This document shows, one piece after another, positions 1 through 5,872 of a stretch of 10,138 bases of DNA. The translations under genes and the position numbers were made by a program. Position 1 is the stretch's first letter. Each line of letters begins with the position of its first letter. Under the pieces are notes generated by a model. That model searched no databases. It was not told where the DNA came from and saw only the letters and a program-made list of their open reading frames with translations. The DNA comes from a bacterium (GTDB lineage Bacteria > Electryoneota > JAOADG01): NCBI GenBank assembly GCA_026417415.1, contig JAOADG010000011.1, positions 1 through 10,138 of the forward strand. Direction: 5' to 3'.

Positions 1-93
1 ATTTCATATCGCGACGCTTACCAATTAACCAATCGGTTTGGAACCAATTTTGATAGGTATAGTGATTATGTTTTGGAGCAAGTGCTAAAATGA
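1..93 (+). CDS. 3' end of a probable ImmA/IrrE-family metallopeptidase (antitoxin-like), truncated by the window edge
   Basis: Only the last 30 codons are present, in frame 1, ending in TGA at 91-93. The visible tail begins ISYRDAYQLTN and continues with FGTNFDRY. It resembles the C-terminus of ImmA/IrrE zinc peptidases (often XRE-ImmA fusions), which commonly end with a helical 'S-Y-x-x-A/V-Y-x-L-T' segment followed by a 'G-x-x-F-D' turn. The HExxH zinc site would lie outside the window and cannot be checked. The stop overlaps the start of the next gene in a 4-base ATGA, a sign of translational coupling. XRE/ImmA genes paired with DUF4411 genes are a known toxin-antitoxin-like arrangement, and this supports the call more than the short tail does. 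Any other small gene preceding a PIN-like toxin remains possible. Confidence 0.5.
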   Translation: MSYRDAYQLTNRFGTNFDRYSDYVLEQVLK

Positions 94-587
94 ATGCAAA
101 AACGGTCTTTGTACTTGATTCTAATGTTTTTATACAACCTGCGCGTACTTTCTATGCGTTTGATATTGTACCAACATTTTGGGAAAAATTAAAAGAATTA
201 GCAGCTCAAAATAAAATCGTAAGTATAGACAAAGTGTTTACAGAATTGCAAAAGGGAAACGACGAATTAAAAGTATGGTCTGAAAAGGAGTTTAAGCAGT
301 ATTTTTTACCAACAACATCAGAATCGGTACAAACTGAGTTTAAGGAGCTAATGAGACTTGTTCAGAATCATTCAAGTTATACAGATGTCGCAAAACGTAC
401 ATTTGCAAACGATGCAGATGGTTGGTTAATTGCTTTCGCAAAAGCGAAACAATACGATGTAGTTACTAACGAAGGAACAGCAGGATCAAACACAACAAAA
501 ATTAAGATCCCTAACCTTTGTAAAGAGTTTAATGTACAATGTCACAATTTGTTTGAAATGTTGCGAATGCTTAAAGTGAAGTTGTAA
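90..587 (+). CDS. DUF4411 family PIN-like putative toxin nuclease
   Basis: This 165-residue protein matches the DUF4411 pattern from end to end. An N-terminal strand carries FVLDSNVFIQ (residues 7-16; D10 is the first acidic residue expected in a PIN fold) followed by R19 and the FYAFD segment. SIDKV at about 45-49 leads into an ELQKGNDELK region with further acidic residues. FANDADGWLIAFAKAK (about 105-120) gives the central acidic cluster, and VVTNEG the next strand. The C-terminus, with KIPNLCKEF and NLFEMLRML, is typical of the family. PIN-fold proteins are usually Mg-dependent RNases, but nuclease activity here is inferred. The ATG at 90 has GGAG at 75-78 and overlaps the stop of the upstream ImmA-like gene. 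Together the two look like a toxin-antitoxin module. The DNA is visibly AT-rich compared with the 915-2795 gene, fitting horizontal acquisition. The length is normal and no disruption is seen. Confidence 0.85.
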   Translation: MNAKTVFVLDSNVFIQPARTFYAFDIVPTFWEKLKELAAQNKIVSIDKVFTELQKGNDELKVWSEKEFKQYFLPTTSESVQTEFKELMRLVQNHSSYTDVAKRTFANDADGWLIAFAKAKQYDVVTNEGTAGSNTTKIKIPNLCKEFNVQCHNLFEMLRMLKVKL

Positions 588-607
588 TAAATTCTTTGGA
601 GGCTAAG

Positions 608-925
608 TTGGAATTTACTTTTTGACCAGAAAAAACTTTTTTTGACTATTATTCTCACCCAATAACAATTCCACGAACTCAAATAAACTACACTGAATTA
701 GAACGACAAGGACTTGTTTCAGAAAATGTTAGAATTATTTTTCTAAACGGAAGCCAACTAACAGGAAGAATAAGGCACAGTCGTAGTGGTTGGGGAGAGT
801 ATTATCAAATGATGTTGAACGGTTATGCAAACGATTGTTCTATGTGCATAATGTTTTATGCAAAGTACATTGTAAGGTTGGTAAAATTAAAATTTGATTG
901 TTGTCGTTACAATTTCACCTCTTGA
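608..925 (+). pseudogene. Degraded reading frame of unknown family following the DUF4411 gene
   Basis: A good ribosome-binding site (GGAGG, 598-602) precedes a TTG at 608. This frame reads five codons (L/M-E-F-T-F), then hits TGA at 623, and is then open for 99 codons to TGA at 923-925. The translation after the stop looks like real protein: SHPITIPRTQINYTELERQ, then VRIIFLNGSQLTGRIRH and SGWGEYYQMMLNGY. No ATG lies near its beginning (the first is at 809), so it cannot be expressed as it stands without readthrough. After about 835 the neighbouring frame reads FYVHNVL and CKVHCKVGKIKI and stops at 895-897, which could mean a frameshift near the end. The family is not recognised. The 3' end overlaps the convergent gene ending at 915. 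It is probably a decayed third gene of the ImmA/DUF4411 locus. Sequencing error is an alternative. Confidence 0.45.
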
Positions 926-2795
926 TAATAAAATTAACCAAACCAAAACCCGGTAAAGCGGTCAAAAGAAGACGCGCTTCAAATTGATAGTTGTAGAAAG
1001 CGTAGAGTATCCACATTATTAGGGAAGAGAAAATCCCTACACACCATAACAGCAGTGCAATAGAATCGTTTTGCGTCGTGAGTGTAGAAATGGAACTCCA
1101 ACCCCTTGCGCTCCCTTGAACAAGGGGGAGTACGTTTCCCTCTCCCTTCTTTTCAAACGTAAATGAGGTTGTTTCCTCCGCTGCTTGTATTGGAGAATTC
1201 CTTGAACCGTATGACTGCTTAGGGGAGGATTCAGAGGGGGTATCCCTTGTGTTTAACCCCTTTGCGATGTGAGTGGGACTTAGGGGGACTATCCCTCTGT
1301 TCATTGAAAATAAGGAGGGTGAAGCACCCAGTACCCAGCGTACATTTCTCCATGCGCACCACAGCGCAAACGGCAAAGCCAGCAGTAGCAGAAAAGCAGC
1401 AATTTTCACACTGGGAAACACCCACCATTCCTGAATGGGTGCGATAGCAGAATAGAAAAAGGACTTCACCCCTTGCCAAAAACCGACAGGTAGCGCTTTA
1501 CCTACACCAATGGGATTCCCATAGAAAAGATTTCTAAACCACAACAATGGGAGCAGCAAATCTAGAAGGATGGTGCACGCTACCAGCAGTTCAATCAAAC
1601 GGATCCGCAACGGTTGGTGCCTTCGTCCCAACCAAAGGGTTGCCAGCACCATTGGGAGGAGTGGGAGCGCGCTCAGTTTGGTGTACATGGCGGCTAAAAA
1701 CACGCCACAAACAAGTAACCCCTCGTAGCGGGTGAGACCCTTGCGCGCCGCATACGTGGCGAATCCGTAGAGCATCGCCACCCACAACCACAGTAGCGCA
1801 TCATTATTAATGGTGGCCGACATTGGCAGCCATAGCCCCAGCAGCGTGGAAAGCAAGAGGGGAGCGCGCATTTGCGGAACTGGCAGGAATTTCAAAAGAA
1901 TGATGAGACCGATTAGCCAAAAGAACAAGGAAAGAGCGCGTAAAAAGAGAACCTCTTGACTTGGTTTTGGAATTTTCTGCAAGCTGAACATCCCACGATG
2001 TTCAATGTTCTCTAAACTTACGGAGCGTAGGTCTTTCAAGTACAAAAAGAAACACCCTTTACTTTGTTTTTCTGCTAAGATGTTGAAATTTGATGTATGA
2101 CTCGCTGAACACGTTGCTGTACTTGCCAACTCCCATACACGAAATGGTAGCGTAGTCCTCAAACTGTTAACTTTATAGTAAGGATGAGGGTGGTGTGCTA
2201 CGCAAATGGTCTTTTTTGTGAATTTCCCCTTCTGTTCTGAAAGTACAGCGAAACTGGTCTTTCTATCACTCATATCCTTAACAAAATTAGGAAAGAAAAA
2301 TCCCTTACGAATGCTATCGTCAACTGGACAACTAAGACAAAAATCAGATATCCACAAATAAGGACTTGTTGACGTGTTGGCTTGCTTGCTCCCTTTTACT
2401 CCCCCTTCTATCGCAGAAGGGGTTACGGTCTCATTGCTCCCAATAGGAAGATGGGTAAACTTTCCATCAGAAGAATGATCTTGAGAAAAACACAAGCGCA
2501 GCAATAGCCCACACAACAGGTAATAAAGTGTCGGTTGCCAATACTCCCCATCCCCGCGAGCAAGCACCTCTTCCGAAACCGTTCGTTCAAACTGATGAGG
2601 CATGCGCTGAAAATCCCGCTGATACAAAACATGATGGTAATGCGCCAATTCATCATTAAATGGGATCCAAAAGGTCCCCTCTTGCTTGGGAAGAGGGGTA
2701 TTCAACAGATACATACAACGAAACACGACCCCTCCTAAAAAGAGTATCGTGAACCAAAAATTGCGAGAATAAAACCAACTACGAATACGGAACAT
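915..2795 (-). CDS. Polytopic GT-C-like membrane protein (DUF2142/ArnT-like glycosyltransferase) with two in-frame insertions
   Basis: This 626-residue protein has about ten hydrophobic segments: near 12-31, 87-99, 281-302, 311-330, 333-349, 357-377, 398-418, 464-482, 579-600 and 608-622. Between segments 1 and 2 lies IPFNDELAHYHH (44-55), matching the acidic DE-x-H loop motif of GT-C enzymes. WQPTLYY (86-92) resembles the QPPLYY motif, and SATINNDALLW (326-336) the S-A-x-x-N-D motif of DUF2142-like proteins. This suggests transfer of a sugar from a polyprenyl-phosphate donor outside the inner membrane; donor and acceptor are unknown. Two stretches do not fit a membrane protein: about 104-277 and about 492-572, both polar, low in hydrophobic helices and open in frame. 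The ATG at 2793-2795 is the first Met but has no clear Shine-Dalgarno. The start is divergent from the 2850 gene, 54 bases away. The gene may still make a protein with long loops, or may be inactive. Confidence 0.6.
   Translation of the reverse strand: MFRIRSWFYSRNFWFTILFLGGVVFRCMYLLNTPLPKQEGTFWIPFNDELAHYHHVLYQRDFQRMPHQFERTVSEEVLARGDGEYWQPTLYYLLCGLLLRLCFSQDHSSDGKFTHLPIGSNETVTPSAIEGGVKGSKQANTSTSPYLWISDFCLSCPVDDSIRKGFFFPNFVKDMSDRKTSFAVLSEQKGKFTKKTICVAHHPHPYYKVNSLRTTLPFRVWELASTATCSASHTSNFNILAEKQSKGCFFLYLKDLRSVSLENIEHRGMFSLQKIPKPSQEVLFLRALSLFFWLIGLIILLKFLPVPQMRAPLLLSTLLGLWLPMSATINNDALLWLWVAMLYGFATYAARKGLTRYEGLLVCGVFLAAMYTKLSALPLLPMVLATLWLGRRHQPLRIRLIELLVACTILLDLLLPLLWFRNLFYGNPIGVGKALPVGFWQGVKSFFYSAIAPIQEWWVFPSVKIAAFLLLLALPFALWCAWRNVRWVLGASPSLFSMNRGIVPLSPTHIAKGLNTRDTPSESSPKQSYGSRNSPIQAAEETTSFTFEKKGEGNVLPLVQGSARGWSSISTLTTQNDSIALLLWCVGIFSSLIMWILYAFYNYQFEARLLLTALPGFGLVNFIIKR
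1080..1322 (-). repeat. In-frame insertion 2 in the GT-C-like gene (suspected dispersed palindromic repeat)
   Basis: This encodes residues about 492-572, between two membrane segments, rich in Ser, Thr, Pro, Gly and charged residues. On the coding strand, AGGGATA followed by a C-run and CT occurs twice (near 1271-1290 and 1230-1246), and a near-palindrome CCCTTG-AA-CAAGGG lies at 1113-1126. G-run and C-run hairpins of this kind are typical of dispersed intergenic repeats. GC is about 48% over 1081-1320, not clearly different from the host gene, so the evidence is sequence character and placement rather than composition. The boundaries are estimates from where the membrane-protein character stops and resumes. 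Confidence 0.4.
1111..1130. repeat. Near-palindrome CCCTTG/CAAGGG inside insertion 2
   Basis: CCCTTG (1113-1118) and CAAGGG (1121-1126) are separated by AA. The flanking bases 1111-1112 and 1127-1128 extend the pairing weakly (C-G and a T-G wobble). It lies within coding sequence, so a terminator role is unlikely. It resembles the other C-run/G-run hairpins in this gene at 2402-2422 and 2676-2698. Confidence 0.5.
1965..2486 (-). repeat. In-frame insertion 1 in the GT-C-like gene (about 174 codons, lower GC than the host gene)
   Basis: Residues about 104-277 interrupt the normally short link between the QPPLYY-type helix and the L-R-x-L-S helix of GT-C proteins. The segment is polar and rich in Cys, His, Ser and Lys, with no membrane helices. 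Hand counts give 39% GC for 2041-2400 against 54% for 1741-1920 and 53% for 2521-2580 in the flanking core, so the insert is compositionally foreign. It stays open in the gene's frame for more than 500 bases. The 8-base hairpin at 2402-2422 lies near its upstream edge. The likeliest explanation is one or more repeat elements inserted in frame. The exact ends are not defined, and no flanking direct repeats were found by eye. Confidence 0.5.
2402..2422. repeat. Perfect 8-base stem hairpin within insertion 1
   Basis: CCCCTTCT (2402-2409) and AGAAGGGG (2415-2422) flank a 5-base ATCGC loop. On the coding strand it encodes the T-P-S-A-I-E-G-G part of the insertion. It is inside an open frame with no following T-run in either direction, so it is better seen as the core of a palindromic repeat than as a terminator. 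Confidence 0.6.
2676..2698. repeat. Perfect 8-base stem hairpin near the 5' end of the GT-C-like gene
   Basis: CCCCTCTT (2676-2683) and AAGAGGGG (2691-2698) flank a 7-base loop. It encodes residues about 33-40 (TPLPKQEG) just before the conserved NDE-x-x-H loop. Its design matches the hairpin at 2402-2422 (C-run, T/C, then G/A and G-run), so it could be a third, very small in-frame repeat copy. It may also affect folding of the early mRNA. Confidence 0.55.
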
Positions 2796-2849
2796 ATCTT
2801 AAAATAAACTGATTTGAAATCAATTCCAACTTCAACGAAAGGCGATCAA

Positions 2850-3170
2850 ATGAATCACGAATGGATACAACGATATTTAGATTTAATTTTTGACCCGAAC
2901 CACGTGGGTTTGACCACCGAACAACTGGCTGAGCAAATTGGATGCGATGTGGAATGGTTAGAGCATTTGAACAACGATGATAGATATTGGGTCATTATGG
3001 AGAGGGCTCGCCATAAAATTTTGGAACATATGCCACGTATGTTGGCGGCACTATTAGAAAAAGGGTTAAAAGGGGATGCGACCGTCGTGCGTTTGCTTTG
3101 GATGATGAGCAAACCTGAAACGCAGAAAGGAAAAAAAGCAATTGAAAACGATTTGGACTATTTGGTTTGA
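2850..3170 (+). CDS. Small helix-turn-helix protein, similar in layout to phBC6A51/terminase-small-subunit-like proteins
   Basis: The ATG at 2850 is chosen because AAAGG (2838-2842) lies 7 bases upstream; an earlier in-frame TTG at 2814 has no such site. The product is 106 residues. LTTEQLAEQIGCDVEWLEHL (21-40) reads as a helix-turn-helix: 'x-x-E-x-L-A-E-x-I-G' first helix, turn, then recognition helix. Next come a charged helix with ERARHKILEHMPRML (51-65), then GLKGDATVVRLLWMMS (72-87). The order 'HTH, E-A-R-x-x-x-L, A-L-x-E-K-x-x-K-G-D-x-x-A/V' is that of phBC6A51-type HTH proteins and phage terminase small subunits. DNA binding is inferred; the target is unknown. The gene is convergent with rsmG, overlapping it by 13 bases (3158-3170), and divergent from the GT-C-like gene. 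It stands where parA/parB often follow rsmG. No portal, large terminase or other phage gene is present. Confidence 0.6.
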   Translation: MNHEWIQRYLDLIFDPNHVGLTTEQLAEQIGCDVEWLEHLNNDDRYWVIMERARHKILEHMPRMLAALLEKGLKGDATVVRLLWMMSKPETQKGKKAIENDLDYLV

Positions 3171-3799
3171 TCTTCGTTAGGAGAAAAATTCACTTGAGCA
3201 ACCCAAAGCGCAAGGCCTTGTTCGTTGACGGTTTGACAATGGATCTGAGTAAGTTCTTTGGGCGGTAGGTTGACGGTGCGCTCATTTGAGCCACGAAACA
3301 AAAGAAATAAGGTATCGGGTTTGCAAAATGGGCGCGTCCATTTCCAAATCTCTGGAAGGGGTGCCACCGCACGCGCACTGATGTAATCCACATGAATGGG
3401 GGGATGTTGTTCAACCCGTCCGATAAAAACCGTCGCATTGTGAACACCGACCTGTAAACGAATTCTTTCCAATGTAATGGCTTTTTTACGAACCGTTTCG
3501 GTTAAAATCACCATTATGTTTGGTTGCAAAAGTGCATAGACAAGCCCGGGTATGCCATTTCCCGAACCGACATCCAAAAGTGTTCCTTGTTTTCGGAGAA
3601 ATGGGAGGGCGTACAAAGATTCCAATGCAAGTTTCTTCCACAAGTTATCCACAGAGTTATTTGCATACAAATTTAGTTTACGTCGGTAAAATGTTACGAT
3701 ATTCACTAAATGTTCAATTTTCTCTAAGCAAGAATTGACTTGAATTCCGTGCTCTGAGAGGGTATTTCGGAGGGCAATTGGCAAATCCGTCATAAACAA
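3158..3799 (-). CDS. rsmG: 16S rRNA (guanine527-N7)-methyltransferase RsmG (GidB)
   Basis: The cytoplasmic SAM-dependent methyltransferase modifies the 530 loop of 16S rRNA. The SAM-binding motif LLDVGSGNGIPG (residues 74-85) is clear, followed by a strand ending in T-E (100-101) and VRKKAITLERI, then SARAVAPL (141-148), the family's conserved S-R-A-x-A-P-L equivalent. The N-terminal helices contain KLNLYANNSVDNLW, in the place of the usual N-L-T motif. Length is 213 residues from TTG at 3799 or 211 from ATG at 3793. The ATG gives the normal family start, and neither has a strong Shine-Dalgarno. The gene follows mnmG by 78 bases, a conserved order near bacterial origins. Its 3' end overlaps the convergent HTH gene by 13 bases. 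A perfect DnaA box lies inside it (3645-3653). Confidence 0.93.
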   Translation of the reverse strand: MFMTDLPIALRNTLSEHGIQVNSCLEKIEHLVNIVTFYRRKLNLYANNSVDNLWKKLALESLYALPFLRKQGTLLDVGSGNGIPGLVYALLQPNIMVILTETVRKKAITLERIRLQVGVHNATVFIGRVEQHPPIHVDYISARAVAPLPEIWKWTRPFCKPDTLFLLFRGSNERTVNLPPKELTQIHCQTVNEQGLALWVAQVNFSPNEDQTK

Positions 3800-3855
3800 T
3801 AATCTAACAACTTATCTACAACTTATCAACAACCCGTTCCATGGAGTTATCAACA
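3645..3855. promoter_or_regulatory. Second cluster of DnaA-box-like sequences in rsmG and the mnmG-rsmG gap
   Basis: A perfect TTATCCACA lies at 3645-3653 within rsmG. Three single-mismatch copies follow in the gap: TTATCTACA (3812-3820), TTATCAACA (3823-3831) and TTATCAACA (3847-3855). All four face the same way. The last overlaps a perfect palindrome, CAACATGTTG (3851-3860). These could form a minor part of the origin, titrate DnaA, or regulate rsmG. Function is inferred from sequence alone. Confidence 0.5.
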
Positions 3856-3877
3856 TGTTGTTATTTTGTAAATCAAC

Positions 3878-5824
3878 CTAATATTCTTGTTCTTCTGATT
3901 TTACCCGCTTTTTTGGCATTGTTTCATGTGAAACATCGCTCTTTTTTGCATCCATTTGTTTTCGTTGGTGCATTTTCAGTGCAGCCAACAACACCAACAC
4001 ATCGGCAGGCGTAACCCCCGGTAATCTACTGGCTTCACCTACAGTGGTCGGCTGTACTCTAAGCAATTGATCCCGCGCTTCTGCCGATATTGCCGGAATC
4101 AATTGATAATCTAGATCCTGTGGAATTGGACGTTGCTCTTCTTCTAACAAACGTTTGACCTGCCGTTTCTCTTTTTCTAAGTAACCATCATAACGCAAAT
4201 GGGTCTCTACCGATTTTCTAAGACGCTCTTCTTTCACGAACGGATGGGTTAATGGCTCTATCGCCAATAGCGTTTCTAAATTGATCCCTTCACGCTGAAG
4301 TGCTTGCTTCCAAGTCATGGTTTTACCGTGAAGACGTATGGTTTTTTTCTGTAACCATTGTACTGCATCGCGAACCATCCGCTCACGCTCTTGATAACGT
4401 TCATACACGGCCTCACTCACCAAACCTAAACTCTTTCCATAGTGCAACAACCGTTCCGCAGCAGTATCCATTCGTAACAATAAACGGTGTTCAGCACGTG
4501 AAGTAAACATACGATATGGTTCTTCCGGCACACGCAACCGTAGGTCATCGCAAAGGACACCGATGTATGCTTCATCTCTACGCAAAACAAACGGGGGCTT
4601 TCCCATCAACTTCAAAGCAGCATTGACACCCGCATGAAACCCTTGTGCAGCTGCCTCTTCATAACCGCTGGTACCATTCAGTTGTCCCGCAAAATAAAGC
4701 CCCTCTACCATTCGAGTTTCAAAAGTCGGTAACAGCATTTCTGCAGGAATGGCGTCGTATTCAACTGCATAACCAAAACGAGCAATTTCACAGCGTTCTA
4801 ATCCTGTAATGGTGCGTATGGCTGCATATTGGACCTCTTCAGGTAAAGAAGATGAAAATCCATTGATATACATCCATGGGTGATGAACCCCTTCCGGTTC
4901 TATAAACAATTGATGGCTATCTCGTTCTGCAAAACGGTGGACTTTGTCTTCTATGCTTGGGCAATATCTCGGACCTATCCCTTTGATTCGACCCGTAAAC
5001 ATAGGCGATCGGTCAAACCCCTTTTCCAATTCTGTATGGGTCCGTGCATTGGTACGAGTAATCCAACATGGCAGTTGAGGAAGCGTCGGGGCTTGGGTAA
5101 GGATATGAAAAAAGGTCGGTTCTGGATCACCATCTTGCCTTTGGCAAGCGTCATAATCAATGGTTTCTTTTTTTATGCGGGGGGGTGTCCCTGTCTTCAA
5201 ACGGATAAGCCGAAAACCGAGATGTTTCAGATCATCGGACAGTGAGTAGGATCCAACCTCACCAAACCGACCTGCCGGCTGGCTCCATTCACCACAATGG
5301 ATGATTCCCCCTAAGAAAGTACCTGTTGCTAAAACAACCGCCTTGCACTCCACTTCACCCAACTTTGAAAGTTGTACCCCGATGATTTTTTTCAGTTTGA
5401 TGTTGCTCTTATCTTCAATTGGTGAAGGTTGGATTGGTGGCTCTGTAATTAAGTGCAATACTTCATCTTCAAGGATGGTGAGACGGGGTGTTTGTTTCAA
5501 AATGGTTTGTGAAAGAGTGGAATAGGCCTCTTTATCCGATTGGCATCTTGGACCCCATACTGCAGGCCCTTTAGAACGATTGAGCAAACGAAACTGGATC
5601 GCAGTTTGGTCTGCAAGGATAGGCATTAACCCTCCGAGAGCATCCAGTTCCACGACCAAATGACCTTTGGCAAGTCCGCCGATCGCTGGGTTGCAAGACA
5701 TCCTTCCGATGGCTTGTTGGTTTTGTGTTACCAAAAGGGTTTGAAAGCCCATGCGTGCGGTCGCATAAGACGCTTCAATCCCTGCGTGCCCACCTCCTAC
5801 CACCACCACATCTGCTTTTATCAA
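3878..5824 (-). CDS. mnmG: tRNA uridine-5-carboxymethylaminomethyl modification enzyme MnmG (GidA)
   Basis: This FAD- and NADH-dependent enzyme works with MnmE to install the cmnm5 group on wobble U34 of certain tRNAs. The protein has 648 residues, slightly longer than usual. It has the N-terminal FAD site GGGHAGIEAS (10-19), SCNPAIGGLAKGHL (43-56), NRSKGPAVWGPRCQSD (82-97), KTGTPPRI (210-217), GPRYCPSIEDK (284-294), GQLNGTSGYEEAAAQG (380-395) and EPYRMFTSRAEHR (435-447). The C-terminal MnmE-binding region ends with a Lys/Glu-rich tail of about 25 residues. The start is TTG at 5822-5824, supported by AAAGGGG (5833-5839) at 8-base spacing and the family's usual N-terminus. It lies 48 bases after mnmE in the same direction, so it is probably co-transcribed. 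A parS-like site overlaps codons about 630-635, and another lies just before the Shine-Dalgarno. GC near 47% in sampled lines contrasts with mnmE. Confidence 0.97.
   Translation of the reverse strand: MIKADVVVVGGGHAGIEASYATARMGFQTLLVTQNQQAIGRMSCNPAIGGLAKGHLVVELDALGGLMPILADQTAIQFRLLNRSKGPAVWGPRCQSDKEAYSTLSQTILKQTPRLTILEDEVLHLITEPPIQPSPIEDKSNIKLKKIIGVQLSKLGEVECKAVVLATGTFLGGIIHCGEWSQPAGRFGEVGSYSLSDDLKHLGFRLIRLKTGTPPRIKKETIDYDACQRQDGDPEPTFFHILTQAPTLPQLPCWITRTNARTHTELEKGFDRSPMFTGRIKGIGPRYCPSIEDKVHRFAERDSHQLFIEPEGVHHPWMYINGFSSSLPEEVQYAAIRTITGLERCEIARFGYAVEYDAIPAEMLLPTFETRMVEGLYFAGQLNGTSGYEEAAAQGFHAGVNAALKLMGKPPFVLRRDEAYIGVLCDDLRLRVPEEPYRMFTSRAEHRLLLRMDTAAERLLHYGKSLGLVSEAVYERYQERERMVRDAVQWLQKKTIRLHGKTMTWKQALQREGINLETLLAIEPLTHPFVKEERLRKSVETHLRYDGYLEKEKRQVKRLLEEEQRPIPQDLDYQLIPAISAEARDQLLRVQPTTVGEASRLPGVTPADVLVLLAALKMHQRKQMDAKKSDVSHETMPKKRVKSEEQEY
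3920..3935. promoter_or_regulatory. Probable parS site (one central mismatch) inside the 3' end of mnmG
   Basis: TGTTTCATGTGAAACA matches the ParB-binding consensus TGTTTCACGTGAAACA at 15 of 16 positions; the mismatch is in the centre. It encodes S-H-E-T of the MnmG tail (residues 632-635). Overlap with a coding region is normal for chromosomal parS. It lies about 3.6 kb from the DnaA-box cluster. Confidence 0.75.
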
Positions 5825-5841
5825 TCTCTTTGCCCCTTTAC

Positions 5842-5857
5842 TGTTTCACGTGAAACC
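5842..5857. promoter_or_regulatory. Probable parS site in the mnmE-mnmG gap
   Basis: TGTTTCACGTGAAACC matches the consensus TGTTTCACGTGAAACA at 15 of 16 positions, with the perfect GTTTCACGTGAAAC palindromic core. ParB (Spo0J) loads here and spreads to organise the origin for segregation. It lies between mnmE and mnmG, 2 bases upstream of the mnmG Shine-Dalgarno and about 1.7 kb from the oriC candidate. No parA or parB gene is in the window. Confidence 0.87.
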
Positions 5858-5872
5858 TATCCATTTTCTTTG

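Noticed and set aside
623-625. TGA read as tryptophan (recoded genetic code), which would make 608-922 one open frame
   Set aside because: TGA serves as the stop of the gene overlapping DUF4411, of the HTH gene and of the GT-C-like gene, and conserved Trp residues in MnmG use TGG. A disrupted gene is simpler.
1231-1791. Several short open frames of 60-85 codons on both strands inside the GT-C-like gene
   Set aside because: No ribosome-binding sites or family resemblance; they are shadows of the long minus-strand frame.
2402-2422. Rho-independent terminator
   Set aside because: The hairpin is inside an open coding frame and has no T-run after it on either strand.
4880-5245. A 121-codon plus-strand frame opposite mnmG
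   Set aside because: It is the complement of highly conserved MnmG coding sequence, with no recognisable protein features.
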